Source of the DNA: an uncultured bacterium
GTDB lineage: Bacteria; Patescibacteriota; Minisyncoccia; Phycocordibacterales; UBA1006
Direction: 5' to 3'
Length of the DNA: 13,989 nucleotides
NCBI GenBank assembly: GCA_903920485.1
Contig: CAIXMG010000116.1
Coordinates: 1 to 13,989, forward strand
Made by a program: the position numbers and the translations under genes. Positions 6,861 to 13,571 of this stretch are shown here, piece by piece. The first letter of the stretch is position 1, and each line of letters starts with the position of its first letter. The notes beneath the pieces are model-generated. The model worked only from the letters and a program-made list of their open reading frames with translations. It was not told where the DNA came from and did no database searches.

Positions 6861-7415
6861 CTACTGAATTTCCGTCTTCTTCGCCTTTCGAACACGTGGC
6901 TTGGTAACAATGACAGGCTTTTCCTCAAGGCTCTTCACGAACTCGGGATCAGGATAGAATTTCAGGCGAATGGAACGTTCGACGACTGACATAATGCCCA
7001 GCACGAAGAAGATGAGCAGGCTGACGAAGATCGCCTCCTTGAACATGCCAAATCCGCACATAATGCCGATGCCCGCACAGGCCCAGAGACCTCCCGACGT
7101 CGTCAGGTTTTCGATGTGCCCGTCCTTGTGAAGAATGAGTCCCGCACCAAGGAATCCGATCCCTACGATGATGTTGCCGGCGATGAACGCGGGATTGAAG
7201 CCGCCTGCAAACTGAGGAAAGGTGTTTCCGATGAACAGCGAGACCGAGATAAACATCGCAGACGCGACAGATACCAATGCATAGGTCCGCATGCCGACGG
7301 TCTTGTGGGCATAGACGCGCTCGAGCCCGAGAACAAGTCCGAGCAGCATGGCAAGCGCGAGTTTTGCAATGAGTATGAGGAACGGCGCGTCGAAGATTTG
7401 ATTGAGGATGATCAT
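6861..7415 (-). CDS. MgtC/SapB-family membrane protein
   Basis: The protein has 184 residues from the ATG at 7415; an in-frame TTG at 7430 lies upstream of the -10 box and is unlikely to be used. The family hallmarks are clear: GLERVYAHKTVGMRTYALV (30-48), VGIGFLGAGLIL (84-95) and LTTSGGLWACAGIGIMCGFG (104-123). There are four or five transmembrane helices in the first 145 residues and a basic cytoplasmic tail of about 40 residues (KPRVRKAKK). MgtC proteins are best known for inhibiting F-type ATP synthase and for growth in low magnesium; many environmental members have no known role and should not be assumed to do this. A predicted leaderless promoter lies in the 23-nt gap before it, and the M3 peptidase starts 4 nt after its stop. 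Confidence 0.92.
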   Translation of the reverse strand: MIILNQIFDAPFLILIAKLALAMLLGLVLGLERVYAHKTVGMRTYALVSVASAMFISVSLFIGNTFPQFAGGFNPAFIAGNIIVGIGFLGAGLILHKDGHIENLTTSGGLWACAGIGIMCGFGMFKEAIFVSLLIFFVLGIMSVVERSIRLKFYPDPEFVKSLEEKPVIVTKPRVRKAKKTEIQ

Positions 7416-7421
7416 GCCGAA

Positions 7422-7450
7422 AGTATACAACCGATTCGCTAATAAGGAAA
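7422..7450 (-). promoter_or_regulatory. Internal promoter of the mgtC-like gene, predicted leaderless
   Basis: On the minus strand, TTTCCT (7445-7450) is followed by a 17-nt spacer and TATACT (7422-7427), then TTCGGC and the ATG at 7415. The -10 box and its distance to the ATG are the same as at the PilM-like gene. The -35 lies inside the end of the upstream coding sequence. Confidence 0.55.
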
Positions 7451-8491
7451 CTCCTGCGAGAGTTCTCCCGAGTAGTAGAACTCGTAGCCGAGCTGTCCGA
7501 AGTTGTATTGAACGCCGTTTACCGTAATCGGCGCGCCGCCGGCACTGGGATCGGCTTTGGGAATCGATCGATTGAACCCGAGATTATAAAGAGTCGAGAG
7601 AACTTCCGGACGGTTTGAAATATCGAATCCGCCGGCCTTCCACTGAGCGATGACTTCGCGCATGAAGAGCCCCGCGTACAGGTACGAATAGTACGTATTG
7701 GTCGTGTCGGTAATCCGGTCGAACTGAAGCGTCGTGTGGTCGGATCCAGCCGGATACGTGACGATGTTTTCCATTTCTGGACCCAGATAAAATACGGACG
7801 ACGGGTCGTGCAAGTTGTTCTCAATCTGTGCGACCGTTCCCGGTTTCAACCCCGCGATGCCGTATGAGAACTTCGAAAGCGACGCGAGGATCTTGAGCGG
7901 CTCGAAATATTCCTTGAACGAATCGCGCTCGTTGGTAAAGAAGCGGAACTGCTCGCCGATGATCCCGCCCAGAAGAAGGCGTGGCGAAATGCCCGCGTCC
8001 TTTGCGGCTTGATTGATCGTCGCCTGATCGCGGATAAACACGGCCTTCATGACCTGCCATTCGGGCGAGTCGGCCCAAGCATACGCCGTCTGGGAAAGTG
8101 GGGTCGTGTCGGGAACCGTCACCGTCGTACACTGATTGTACTTGCCAGGAAGGTCGGTACCGAGAAAGCGCTCCTGCGCTGCCGTCAACATCGTCGAAGC
8201 CAAGTCGGGGTCCTGCTTTGCCTGATACACGTTTTGGATGTTGATTGCCGTCTGCGGAGCGTAATCGGCAAGGGCATGAATCTCGCACAGGATCGTCGCC
8301 TGGCTGGCGGTGGAAGCGTCTGACGACGATGAAGGGGAAACGTTCTTGTAGAAGGACGCATTGCGTTCGCCGATGGTACCCCGTACGTTCAGCCACCCGA
8401 ATTGCATCGCAACAAAGACGAAGACAAAAACCAATCCGACCAACGCAAACCCACAGAGAACGACCTTTCCGAGTCCTTTCCAAAATTTCAT
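7439..8491 (-). CDS. Membrane-anchored lysozyme/lytic-transglycosylase-like protein
   Basis: The protein has 350 residues. A transmembrane anchor covers about 8-30 (VVLCGFALVGLVFVFVFVAM), a Ser/Ala-rich linker about 50-65, and the rest faces outside. Three stretches in the right order recall the lysozyme-like superfamily: AKDAGISPRLLLGGIIGEQ (163-181, candidate catalytic Glu180), SYGIAGLKPGTV (209-220, like the S-x-G-hydrophobic-Q-hydrophobic-P motif of SLT domains) and YNLGFNRSIPKAD (302-314, like the YN-G motif). The usual E-S after the catalytic Glu is E-Q here. Inference: a muralytic enzyme or inactive relative acting on peptidoglycan. Cys69 and Cys121 could form a disulfide outside the membrane. 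It starts 7 nt after the mnmA stop, so it is in the same unit; GAGGG just before the ATG is too close to be a standard Shine-Dalgarno. Confidence 0.72.
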   Translation of the reverse strand: MKFWKGLGKVVLCGFALVGLVFVFVFVAMQFGWLNVRGTIGERNASFYKNVSPSSSSDASTASQATILCEIHALADYAPQTAINIQNVYQAKQDPDLASTMLTAAQERFLGTDLPGKYNQCTTVTVPDTTPLSQTAYAWADSPEWQVMKAVFIRDQATINQAAKDAGISPRLLLGGIIGEQFRFFTNERDSFKEYFEPLKILASLSKFSYGIAGLKPGTVAQIENNLHDPSSVFYLGPEMENIVTYPAGSDHTTLQFDRITDTTNTYYSYLYAGLFMREVIAQWKAGGFDISNRPEVLSTLYNLGFNRSIPKADPSAGGAPITVNGVQYNFGQLGYEFYYSGELSQEFPY

Positions 8492-8498
8492 GCCCTCA

Positions 8499-9635
8499 TC
8501 ATTTCACAATTCCCCCTCCGATGCAAACCTCGCCGTCGTAGATGACCACAGACTGGCCAGGAGTCAGGGAAAAGTCAGGTTTGTCGAAGTCAATTACTGC
8601 TTCGTTATTTTCCACCCCCTTAATAAGGCACGCCATGACTTCTCCGTGATACCTGATTTGTGCAGATAGCTTGTTGTCTGTGTCAGACACCCCCCAGCCC
8701 CCTCTAAAAGAGGGGGAGCCGCGCCAGACGCAGTCTGTAAGAACCACCTCCGCTTGCTTCTGTGAAGCAACGGGATTCTGAGAAACCGTAATAGTATTTG
8801 CCGAAACATTCTTGCCGACCACATAATACGGCGAATCATTGGTTCCCTTTTTCGTAATCACGAAACCATGCCGTTCGCCCAGCGTATAGAACAGCGCACC
8901 GTCATGCGTTCCGATCTCCTTTCCCTTGTCGTCTAAAACCTTTCCCGGGGTAATGTCGATATAGTGCGAAAGGAACTTCTTCATGTCCACGGGACCAATG
9001 AAACAAATCCCCTGCGAGTCTTTTTTTGCCGCTGTTGGCAGATCGTATTTTTGAGCAAGTTTTCGCACTTCGCTTTTGGGCAAGTGCCCGATGGGAAATA
9101 AAATATGTCCGAGCTGTTCGTTCGTCAGCGTCCACAAGAAATACGATTGGTCTTTGGCTTCGTCATTACCACGCAAAAGTCGATGTTCGGGCTCCCCCTC
9201 TTTTAGAGGGGGCTGGGGGGCGTCTGTCTGCGCATAATGACCGGTTGCAATATAGTCCGCACCATGAGCAAGAGCCCACTTCAAAAACGCGCCGAATTTC
9301 ACTTCACGATTGCACATGACATCGGGATTCGGCGTCCGGCCTGCGCGGTACTCGGCAATCATGTAATCGGCAACGCCTTCCTTGTATTCCCTTTCCAAAT
9401 TAAGTTCCACGAACGGGATACCCAAATGCGCGCAGACCCGCATGGCATCACGACGCTCGTCCTTCCACGTACACCCAACGAACTCCGGCTGCCAGGTGCG
9501 AATGAACACGCCCGTGACATCATACCCTTCGTCACGCAGAAGAGCCGCCGATACCGACGAGTCAACGCCGCCCGAAACCCCGATAAATACCTTCTTGCCG
9601 TTCGTTCTTGGTTTTTTTGACATCCACGAAAACAT
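8499..9635 (-). CDS. mnmA: tRNA-specific 2-thiouridylase MnmA with two repeat-encoded loops
   Basis: MnmA adds sulfur to C2 of the wobble uridine U34 in tRNA-Lys, -Glu and -Gln, using ATP and a sulfur relay. The protein has 378 residues. The PP-loop SGGVDSS is at 21-27, the first catalytic Cys is C108 in NPDVMCNREVKF and the second is C211 in DSQGICFIG; GHYAQ (132-136) and KDQSYFL (161-167) are also conserved. The C-terminal beta-barrel is present. Two segments are foreign: residues 137-149 (DAPQPPLKEGE and neighbours) and 306-318 (GSPSFRGGWGVSD). Both are encoded by inverted copies of one palindromic repeat and both fall where other MnmAs have variable loops, so the enzyme is probably active. 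The start has an extended -10 TACTAT 6 nt upstream and no Shine-Dalgarno; ATG codon 5 is an alternative. The stop is a TGATGA doublet. Confidence 0.96.
   Translation of the reverse strand: MFSWMSKKPRTNGKKVFIGVSGGVDSSVSAALLRDEGYDVTGVFIRTWQPEFVGCTWKDERRDAMRVCAHLGIPFVELNLEREYKEGVADYMIAEYRAGRTPNPDVMCNREVKFGAFLKWALAHGADYIATGHYAQTDAPQPPLKEGEPEHRLLRGNDEAKDQSYFLWTLTNEQLGHILFPIGHLPKSEVRKLAQKYDLPTAAKKDSQGICFIGPVDMKKFLSHYIDITPGKVLDDKGKEIGTHDGALFYTLGERHGFVITKKGTNDSPYYVVGKNVSANTITVSQNPVASQKQAEVVLTDCVWRGSPSFRGGWGVSDTDNKLSAQIRYHGEVMACLIKGVENNEAVIDFDKPDFSLTPGQSVVIYDGEVCIGGGIVK
8675..8689. repeat. 6-bp hairpin at the edge of palindromic element copy 1
   Basis: TGTCTG (8675-8680) and CAGACA (8684-8689) flank the 3-nt loop TGT. 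The right arm is the first six bases of the element, so the hairpin links the element to its flank. A CAGAC-GCA-GTCTG hairpin at 8725-8737 lies just beyond the other end, giving three hairpins in a row. Confidence 0.5.
8684..8720 (+). repeat. 37-nt palindromic element, copy 1, in frame inside mnmA
   Basis: The element runs from CAGACA through a C6 run, AG and the hairpin CCCCCTCT-AAA-AGAGGGGG to AGCC. The hairpin stem is 8 bp and perfect. The copy at 9190-9226 is its reverse complement with one mismatch (position 6, A versus G). Read on the coding strand it gives G-S-P-S-F-R-G-G-W-G-V-S-D without frameshift or stop. Confidence 0.9.
9190..9226 (-). repeat. 37-nt palindromic element, copy 2, inverted, in frame inside mnmA
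   Basis: Reverse complement of the 8684-8720 copy with 36 of 37 bases matching. It contains the same 8-bp CCCCCTCT/AGAGGGGG hairpin. In this orientation the mnmA frame reads D-A-P-Q-P-P-L-K-E-G-E (within residues 137-149), between the conserved GHYAQ and LLRG blocks. The two copies are about 470 nt apart. Confidence 0.9.
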
Positions 9636-9641
9636 GGGGTG

Positions 9642-9650
9642 ATAGTAGCA
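9642..9650 (-). promoter_or_regulatory. Extended -10 promoter of mnmA, predicted leaderless
   Basis: On the minus strand, TGCTACTAT (9642-9650) is an extended -10 (TGn plus TACTAT), followed by CACCCC and the ATG at 9635. No good -35 is seen at 17 nt; the upstream DNA is the T-rich arm of the preceding terminator. Confidence 0.45.
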
Positions 9651-9662
9651 TATTTTCTTAAC

Positions 9663-9714
9663 AAAAAAAGCGCCAGGTGTTTCGGGTGGTTACCCGGGCA
9701 CTGGCAGCTTTTTT
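9663..9714. terminator. Bidirectional-looking rho-independent terminator
   Basis: Outer arms GCCAG (9672-9676) and CTGGC (9701-9705) pair. They extend through GC/GC and an A-run/T-run after one bulged A. An inner CGGGT-GGTT-ACCCG hairpin lies at 9683-9696. A7 on one side and T6 on the other mean it has a T-tract in both directions. It starts 2 nt after the stop of the 242-residue gene at 9717 and insulates it from mnmA. Confidence 0.8.
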
Positions 9715-9716
9715 AT

Positions 9717-10445
9717 TCAAATGTGAAAACAAGTGTGAGGCATGTAAGACTCCTTCTTGATCATCTTGCGATACATCATTCCGGCAAGTGCTTCAAGTTT
9801 TTTGATGAACCCTTCAGGGTTGCTCTGGATGTCCTCGTATCTCATCCAAATGGTCGGCGCATGATCGGGGTTTTCAGCGGCAAGGAGATGCCCATCGTGG
9901 CTTCCCTTCAAGTCGAAGAAAAACTCGAATGTCTTGTCTCTGATTTTTACCTTGACGAAAAAGTCAATTCCGCGCTTGTCTTCGGCATCCGTACCATGGC
10001 GCACTTTCTGAAGAAAGGGATGCTTTCCACTTTTAATGGCTTCCTGCATAACAAGCTCAGCTACCTCCTCGGTTTTGAAGCCGCGATACTTTTTCTCTAT
10101 CACCGAGAGAAACTCTCTTCTAAAAGACACGGATGTAGCAAGGAGGGGGTTTACGATGACGAAAAACTCTTGCGAATTTCCATGTAGCCCAAAACATTCT
10201 TGCGACTCCCTCCTCTTAAGAAAAGACATCTGCAGCCGGAAAGATTTGCCTGACGCCAAATTCAGAGGTATTCGCAGACTTACATACTGCGCATGATCTG
10301 CTAATTCAGTATTGAGATACGCAACCTCCTTGACCATACCCTTTCTTTTGGCCTTAATGATCATCTTCTGAATGTCATGCTTGAGGATCGAAAGCCGGTC
10401 CTCGCCTGCATACGAGGCCGGCTGAGACGAAAGCTTTGTTTCCAT
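9717..10445 (-). CDS. Unrecognised 242-residue protein with a possible PD-(D/E)XK nuclease core
   Basis: From the ATG at 10445 the protein has 242 residues; the open frame upstream runs back through a terminator and into the exonuclease gene, so it is not used. I do not recognise the full-length family. The C-terminal half has the order expected of a PD-(D/E)XK core: a helix with acidic residues (TEEVAELVMQEAIKSG, 125-140), then KRGIDFFVKVKI (158-168) with Asp161 after Gly-Ile, then FEFFFDLKGS (173-182) giving D178-L-K180. D161 and D178 are 17 residues apart, normal for the fold. The N-terminal 120 residues are basic and mixed alpha/beta. No signal peptide or membrane segment is visible. The gene is single, between two terminators, with no clear promoter in the AT-rich 10446-10494. 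The nuclease idea rests on pattern only; a non-catalytic relative is possible. Confidence 0.72.
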   Translation of the reverse strand: METKLSSQPASYAGEDRLSILKHDIQKMIIKAKRKGMVKEVAYLNTELADHAQYVSLRIPLNLASGKSFRLQMSFLKRRESQECFGLHGNSQEFFVIVNPLLATSVSFRREFLSVIEKKYRGFKTEEVAELVMQEAIKSGKHPFLQKVRHGTDAEDKRGIDFFVKVKIRDKTFEFFFDLKGSHDGHLLAAENPDHAPTIWMRYEDIQSNPEGFIKKLEALAGMMYRKMIKKESYMPHTCFHI

Positions 10446-10494
10446 ATAGATTGTTTTATGAAGAAAAAATTTGACTGAGAGAACATTACCACAC

Positions 10495-10521
10495 AAATAA
10501 AAACAACGCAAGAGCGCTGTT
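10495..10521 (-). terminator. Rho-independent terminator after the exonuclease gene
   Basis: On the minus strand, AACAGCGC and GCGTTGTT (20 nt at 10502-10521 with the TCTT tetraloop) form an 8-bp stem with one G-T wobble, followed by T-rich DNA (TTTATTT opposite 10495-10501). It ends the unit that starts at the T4SS-like membrane protein. Confidence 0.8.
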
Positions 10522-10527
10522 TCAAGC

Positions 10528-11076
10528 TTAGTTCCGCGCGATGAGTTTTTTGAACACTTCGAACGTCGCACGCACATCGGCCAGGGCCGTATGGGCCTTC
10601 TCATTCTTGATGCCGAACTTCTCACAAAGGGCCTTGAGCGACAGACGCTGCACCTCTTCGTCGAAACGATACTTCATCATCGCCATGGTCAGCGTGTCGT
10701 ACTTGTGAAAGAACGGCTCCTTGACCCCAAGGCGGCCGTACGCGTTCACCAGGAACGAATAGTCAAAAGTCACATTGTGGGCGATAAACGTCGCTTCCCC
10801 GTCGATCTTCTGCGCCATGAGCTTGAGTGCCTCTTCCATCGTATGAGCAAACAGCCACTGCGCCTCGTCGTACCCGTTGATGCGGAGCGCTTCCGGTTCG
10901 GCATCCTCGATCCGTTCAGGCTTGATCTTCACCTCAAACTCCCCGAGCACGGCAAAGCTGCCGTCGTCGTTCTGCTTGGCAATGAGGCATCCCAGTTCGA
11001 TGATCTCGTGCTTCCACGGATTCGTCCCGGTGGTTTCGATGTCCACGAACGCAAGTTTTTTCCCTTTGAATGTCAT
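10528..11076 (-). CDS. DnaQ-like DEDDh 3'-5' exonuclease
   Basis: The protein has 182 residues, the size of a stand-alone exonuclease domain. All acidic and His positions of the DEDDh family are present: FVDIETTG (10-17, Asp12 and Glu14), HNVTFDYSFL (99-108, Asp in FDY) and HTALADVRATFEVF (161-174, the DEDDh His and final Asp). Such proteins act as proofreading subunits of DNA polymerase III or as RNase T/oligoribonuclease-like trimming enzymes; with no polymerase-binding region, the substrate cannot be assigned. The ATG lies 6 nt after the mltG stop, so they are co-transcribed, and a strong terminator lies just after its stop. Confidence 0.92.
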   Translation of the reverse strand: MTFKGKKLAFVDIETTGTNPWKHEIIELGCLIAKQNDDGSFAVLGEFEVKIKPERIEDAEPEALRINGYDEAQWLFAHTMEEALKLMAQKIDGEATFIAHNVTFDYSFLVNAYGRLGVKEPFFHKYDTLTMAMMKYRFDEEVQRLSLKALCEKFGIKNEKAHTALADVRATFEVFKKLIARN

Positions 11077-11082
11077 ATGTGA

Positions 11083-12090
11083 TTAGGGTAGATATTTTTT
11101 CTTATTCTGCAAGTGTTGCGCATACGTCGTCGCATAGTGAACCTGCCCGTTGGCGTCATGCAGGTAAAACAAGTACGGCGATGCCAGCGGATGAAGGGCA
11201 GCCTCGATCGTGGCAAGCCCCGGATTGCCGATCGGCCCAGCCGGCAGACCTTTTCTGGTATAGGTATTGTAAGGGCCGTCCTTCTGCAGATCTGCCACGG
11301 TCAACTGGCTGCTCGTCTTGCCAAGAACGTACAGAAAGGGGGCATCAACCTGCAGAGGCTTTCCTGCGTCGTACCGCTTCCAGAGAATGCCGGCGATCGT
11401 CCTTGCTTCCGTTGCATTCTTAGCCTCCTTCTCAAGGATCGACGCCATCGTGATGATCTGAAGTTCGGTTCTTCCCGACTGTGCGATTTCCGACTGAAGG
11501 GGTTCGGTCTTCTTGGCAAACTCATCCTGCAGGATCATGATCATCTCATCGGGAGTGATCTCCCTGAACACGACATAGGTGTCAGGAAACAGGAATCCTT
11601 CGAACGGTTTTGCCTTCGCGACAAAGTCATTTGTGTCCCATGTCGGAATGGCCTTCTGCATGATTGCGGAAACCTCGACGACCGACGAGCCTTCGGGAAT
11701 GGTGATTCGTACCTGCGTTCCGCCGAACCCTCCGCCCGTTACCAGCCGCGCAACCTGCAGCGCCCCGTGCGCATGATCGAACGAGAATTCGCCGGCGATC
11801 ACGGGGCGCCCCGACAGTACGACGTTGACGAGGAATTCGAATAGGCTTGCGGAACGCACAATGTGGGACTGCTGGAGAAGCACCGCCGCATCGCGAGTTG
11901 ATGAACCGTCAGGAATCGTCACGATCGTACCTGGCACGAAATTTGACGGCGGTCTGCCGGCGACGACGAACAACAACGCTATGACAAGCGCAATGCTTCC
12001 GGTGATTGCCAAAATGCGCCATGGCTTTCGCCTTGGCTGCATGTCGATTTTGGGAAATGAATCGTGAGAAAGTTCCATGAGAGAATGCAT
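11083..12090 (-). CDS. mltG: Endolytic murein transglycosylase MltG (YceG-like)
   Basis: MltG cleaves nascent glycan strands at the outer face of the inner membrane and sets their length. From the ATG at 12090 the protein has 335 residues, close to the usual length. One transmembrane helix covers about 24-44 (WRILAITGSIALVIALLFVV). A LysM-like region (about 50-115) precedes the YceG domain. The catalytic Glu is in MASILEKEA (215-223, probably E220), followed by GILWKRYDAGKPLQVDAPFLY (234-254) and the signature GLPAGPIGNPGLATIEAALHP (281-301) and VHYATTYAQH near the end. The frame stays open into the upstream gene, but that stretch is the same DNA coding for another protein. The start overlaps the upstream stop as TAATG, so translational coupling is likely. 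ATG codon 5 is an alternative. Confidence 0.94.
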   Translation of the reverse strand: MHSLMELSHDSFPKIDMQPRRKPWRILAITGSIALVIALLFVVAGRPPSNFVPGTIVTIPDGSSTRDAAVLLQQSHIVRSASLFEFLVNVVLSGRPVIAGEFSFDHAHGALQVARLVTGGGFGGTQVRITIPEGSSVVEVSAIMQKAIPTWDTNDFVAKAKPFEGFLFPDTYVVFREITPDEMIMILQDEFAKKTEPLQSEIAQSGRTELQIITMASILEKEAKNATEARTIAGILWKRYDAGKPLQVDAPFLYVLGKTSSQLTVADLQKDGPYNTYTRKGLPAGPIGNPGLATIEAALHPLASPYLFYLHDANGQVHYATTYAQHLQNKKKYLP

Positions 12091-13562
12091 TAGATCGGGA
12101 GGTTTGCCGGCGGTTCTGCCTTCTGTGCCTCGATACGGCCCAGGCCAGATGTGGTCGCGACGGATCCTGGGAAATGAAAGATCGTGGCAAGTTCTTCGGT
12201 CGAAAGGACGGAAGTGACCGGACTTCCGATGCTGGCATTCACCAGCGGCTTGTCTAATGCCTTCTTCACGGCAAGAGTGGCGCCCATCTGCGGCGGATAG
12301 AAGAAGTCTCGTTTCACATAGCGCTTGAACATCTTCTCGCGGTTGGTTATTTTTTTCAAGTCGCGGTAGTCCTGCCACGGAAAGTCGAACCCATCATCGG
12401 TGCTGTTGATGACTTCAAATGAATTGAGGTTGGGCGCCGTGAACTGCTTGAAGGCATTCTTCATCTCGGCAAACTTGTTCTTGTCGAAGGCGGTTCCCTT
12501 GCCCAGATAGATCGAGCGGATGCCGCAGTCGTATCCGAACTTGGTCAGCTTCTTCTCGGTTGCCTCAAGTCGCGGACGCTCGCGTTCGGGAACGTCCTTC
12601 TGCCCCGTGTTCAGGACGGGATCCTTGGCGGTTCCGGGAATGTCCTTTCCCTCAACATCCTTCTTCGCCGGCTGGGCGCGGATGATCTCGCCGCGCCACG
12701 GTTTCAAGATGACCTCGTCGATCCAATACTTGCCCACGTCCTGCCACGTGACGAACGGCTTCTCGGCTTTTTTCTTGGGATCGGGATTCTCAAAATGAGC
12801 CCATGAACCCTGGATGACATACTGCACCCAAACCTGCTCACCGGGACCGATGGATCCCATCATCTGAAGCAACGGAACGAGTGGGTCGATCTTTTGGTTT
12901 TCCTCCAGCTGAAAGGCGTCATCAAGTCCATAGTCCACGTACGTTTTGATCGGCAACGCGTCGATCGGGAGCTTCTTGTCCTTGTTCGTGCTGTCGGGAA
13001 CGAAGGTTTCCTTCAGCTTGTACTCGCAGCCGCGAAGATCCCATCCGTTGCCAGCCTTCAAAGGCGGCACATAACGGGTATAGTCGTCGACTTCGGTGAT
13101 TTCCGCCTGGGGAAATTGAGAATACAAAAGGTCCTCGATCATCTCGCGGTTCTTGCCCTCGCACCGCACGAAGAAGTAAATGTTGCCCTCGATAGAGGCA
13201 ATTTCAAGGGACCACCACAGCGGCCACAGCCCCACCCACAGCGCCCCGTACCATTTTCCGAAGTCGGAGATGAGCGTCGACCAGCTGGTCGTGATGCCCT
13301 TCGTGAACAGCGGTGGCTTGGTCTCGCCCCACAGTGCCGTCAGCATGATTTCAACCGCAAGCGGGCTTTTCGTGACTTCCTTGGGGATCTTGATCTCGAT
13401 CATTGTCCACGAAGCTTCGGACAGCTTCAGCTTGCGCACGTATTCCAGCCACCATCCGAATGCCAGCCATCCCAACAATAACGGTGCCCAGATGACCGCC
13501 GTCCCCGCGATCAGCGGATAGATGAAATCCCGCACAATAATGATAAAGAGGCCTTCGTTCAT
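12090..13562 (-). CDS. Large CPR-type membrane-anchored protein associated with T4SS-like ATPases
   Basis: From the ATG at 13562 the protein has 490 residues; a GTG nine bases earlier directly follows the -10 box and would not be in the mRNA. One or two hydrophobic segments lie in the first 40 residues (FIYPLIAGTAVIWAPLLLGWLAFGWWL), and the rest is probably cytoplasmic. Two blocks recall the N-terminal region of conserved CPR proteins encoded next to VirB4/TraC/HerA-like ATPases: SWTMIEIKIPKEVTKSPLAVEI and GNIYFFVRCEGKNREMIEDLLYSQFP. The C-terminus has STEELATIFHFPG and AEPPANLPI, a signature I associate with the same group. I recall this family only as a DUF and give no name. No ATPase motif and no ATPase gene is present in the window. 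Residues about 300-330 are charged and low in complexity. It overlaps mltG by one base and has its own promoter. Confidence 0.7.
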   Translation of the reverse strand: MNEGLFIIIVRDFIYPLIAGTAVIWAPLLLGWLAFGWWLEYVRKLKLSEASWTMIEIKIPKEVTKSPLAVEIMLTALWGETKPPLFTKGITTSWSTLISDFGKWYGALWVGLWPLWWSLEIASIEGNIYFFVRCEGKNREMIEDLLYSQFPQAEITEVDDYTRYVPPLKAGNGWDLRGCEYKLKETFVPDSTNKDKKLPIDALPIKTYVDYGLDDAFQLEENQKIDPLVPLLQMMGSIGPGEQVWVQYVIQGSWAHFENPDPKKKAEKPFVTWQDVGKYWIDEVILKPWRGEIIRAQPAKKDVEGKDIPGTAKDPVLNTGQKDVPERERPRLEATEKKLTKFGYDCGIRSIYLGKGTAFDKNKFAEMKNAFKQFTAPNLNSFEVINSTDDGFDFPWQDYRDLKKITNREKMFKRYVKRDFFYPPQMGATLAVKKALDKPLVNASIGSPVTSVLSTEELATIFHFPGSVATTSGLGRIEAQKAEPPANLPI

Positions 13563-13571
13563 AATGCGCAC

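Noticed and set aside
6857..6928. 24-residue N-terminal extension of the M3 peptidase
   Set aside because: It overlaps the end of the MgtC-like gene and encodes an arginine-rich stretch that is a shadow of it. The ATG at 6856 lies 4 nt after the upstream stop.
8499..9635. mnmA as a pseudogene because of the two foreign segments
   Set aside because: The frame is intact over 378 residues, both catalytic Cys and the PP-loop are present, and the insertions fall in variable loops.
1410..9635. Shared MFSW N-terminus of the PilM-like protein and MnmA as a signal or duplicated start
   Set aside because: Only four residues match and the codons differ. No further similarity follows, so coincidence is more likely.
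9639..10187. Plus-strand open frame of about 180 residues (and similar plus-strand frames at 1019-1450, 1968-2552, 10591-11082, 11113-11844, 12894-13481)
   Set aside because: These lie opposite recognised minus-strand genes, have no family resemblance, and begin without promoter or ribosome-binding signals. They are antisense shadows of GC-rich coding sequence.
10446..10625. 60-residue extension of the 242-residue protein
   Set aside because: It would run through a strong terminator hairpin and about 100 nt of the exonuclease coding region in another frame.
12091..12378. Long N-terminal extension of the mltG reading frame (open upstream to 12378)
   Set aside because: The extension is the C-terminal coding region of the upstream membrane protein read in another frame. 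A TAATG overlap gives a natural start at 12090, and the shortened protein has the usual MltG length and topology.
13563..13571. GTG start at 13571 for the large membrane protein
   Set aside because: The GTG directly follows the -10 box, upstream of the expected transcription start. The ATG at 13562 fits better.
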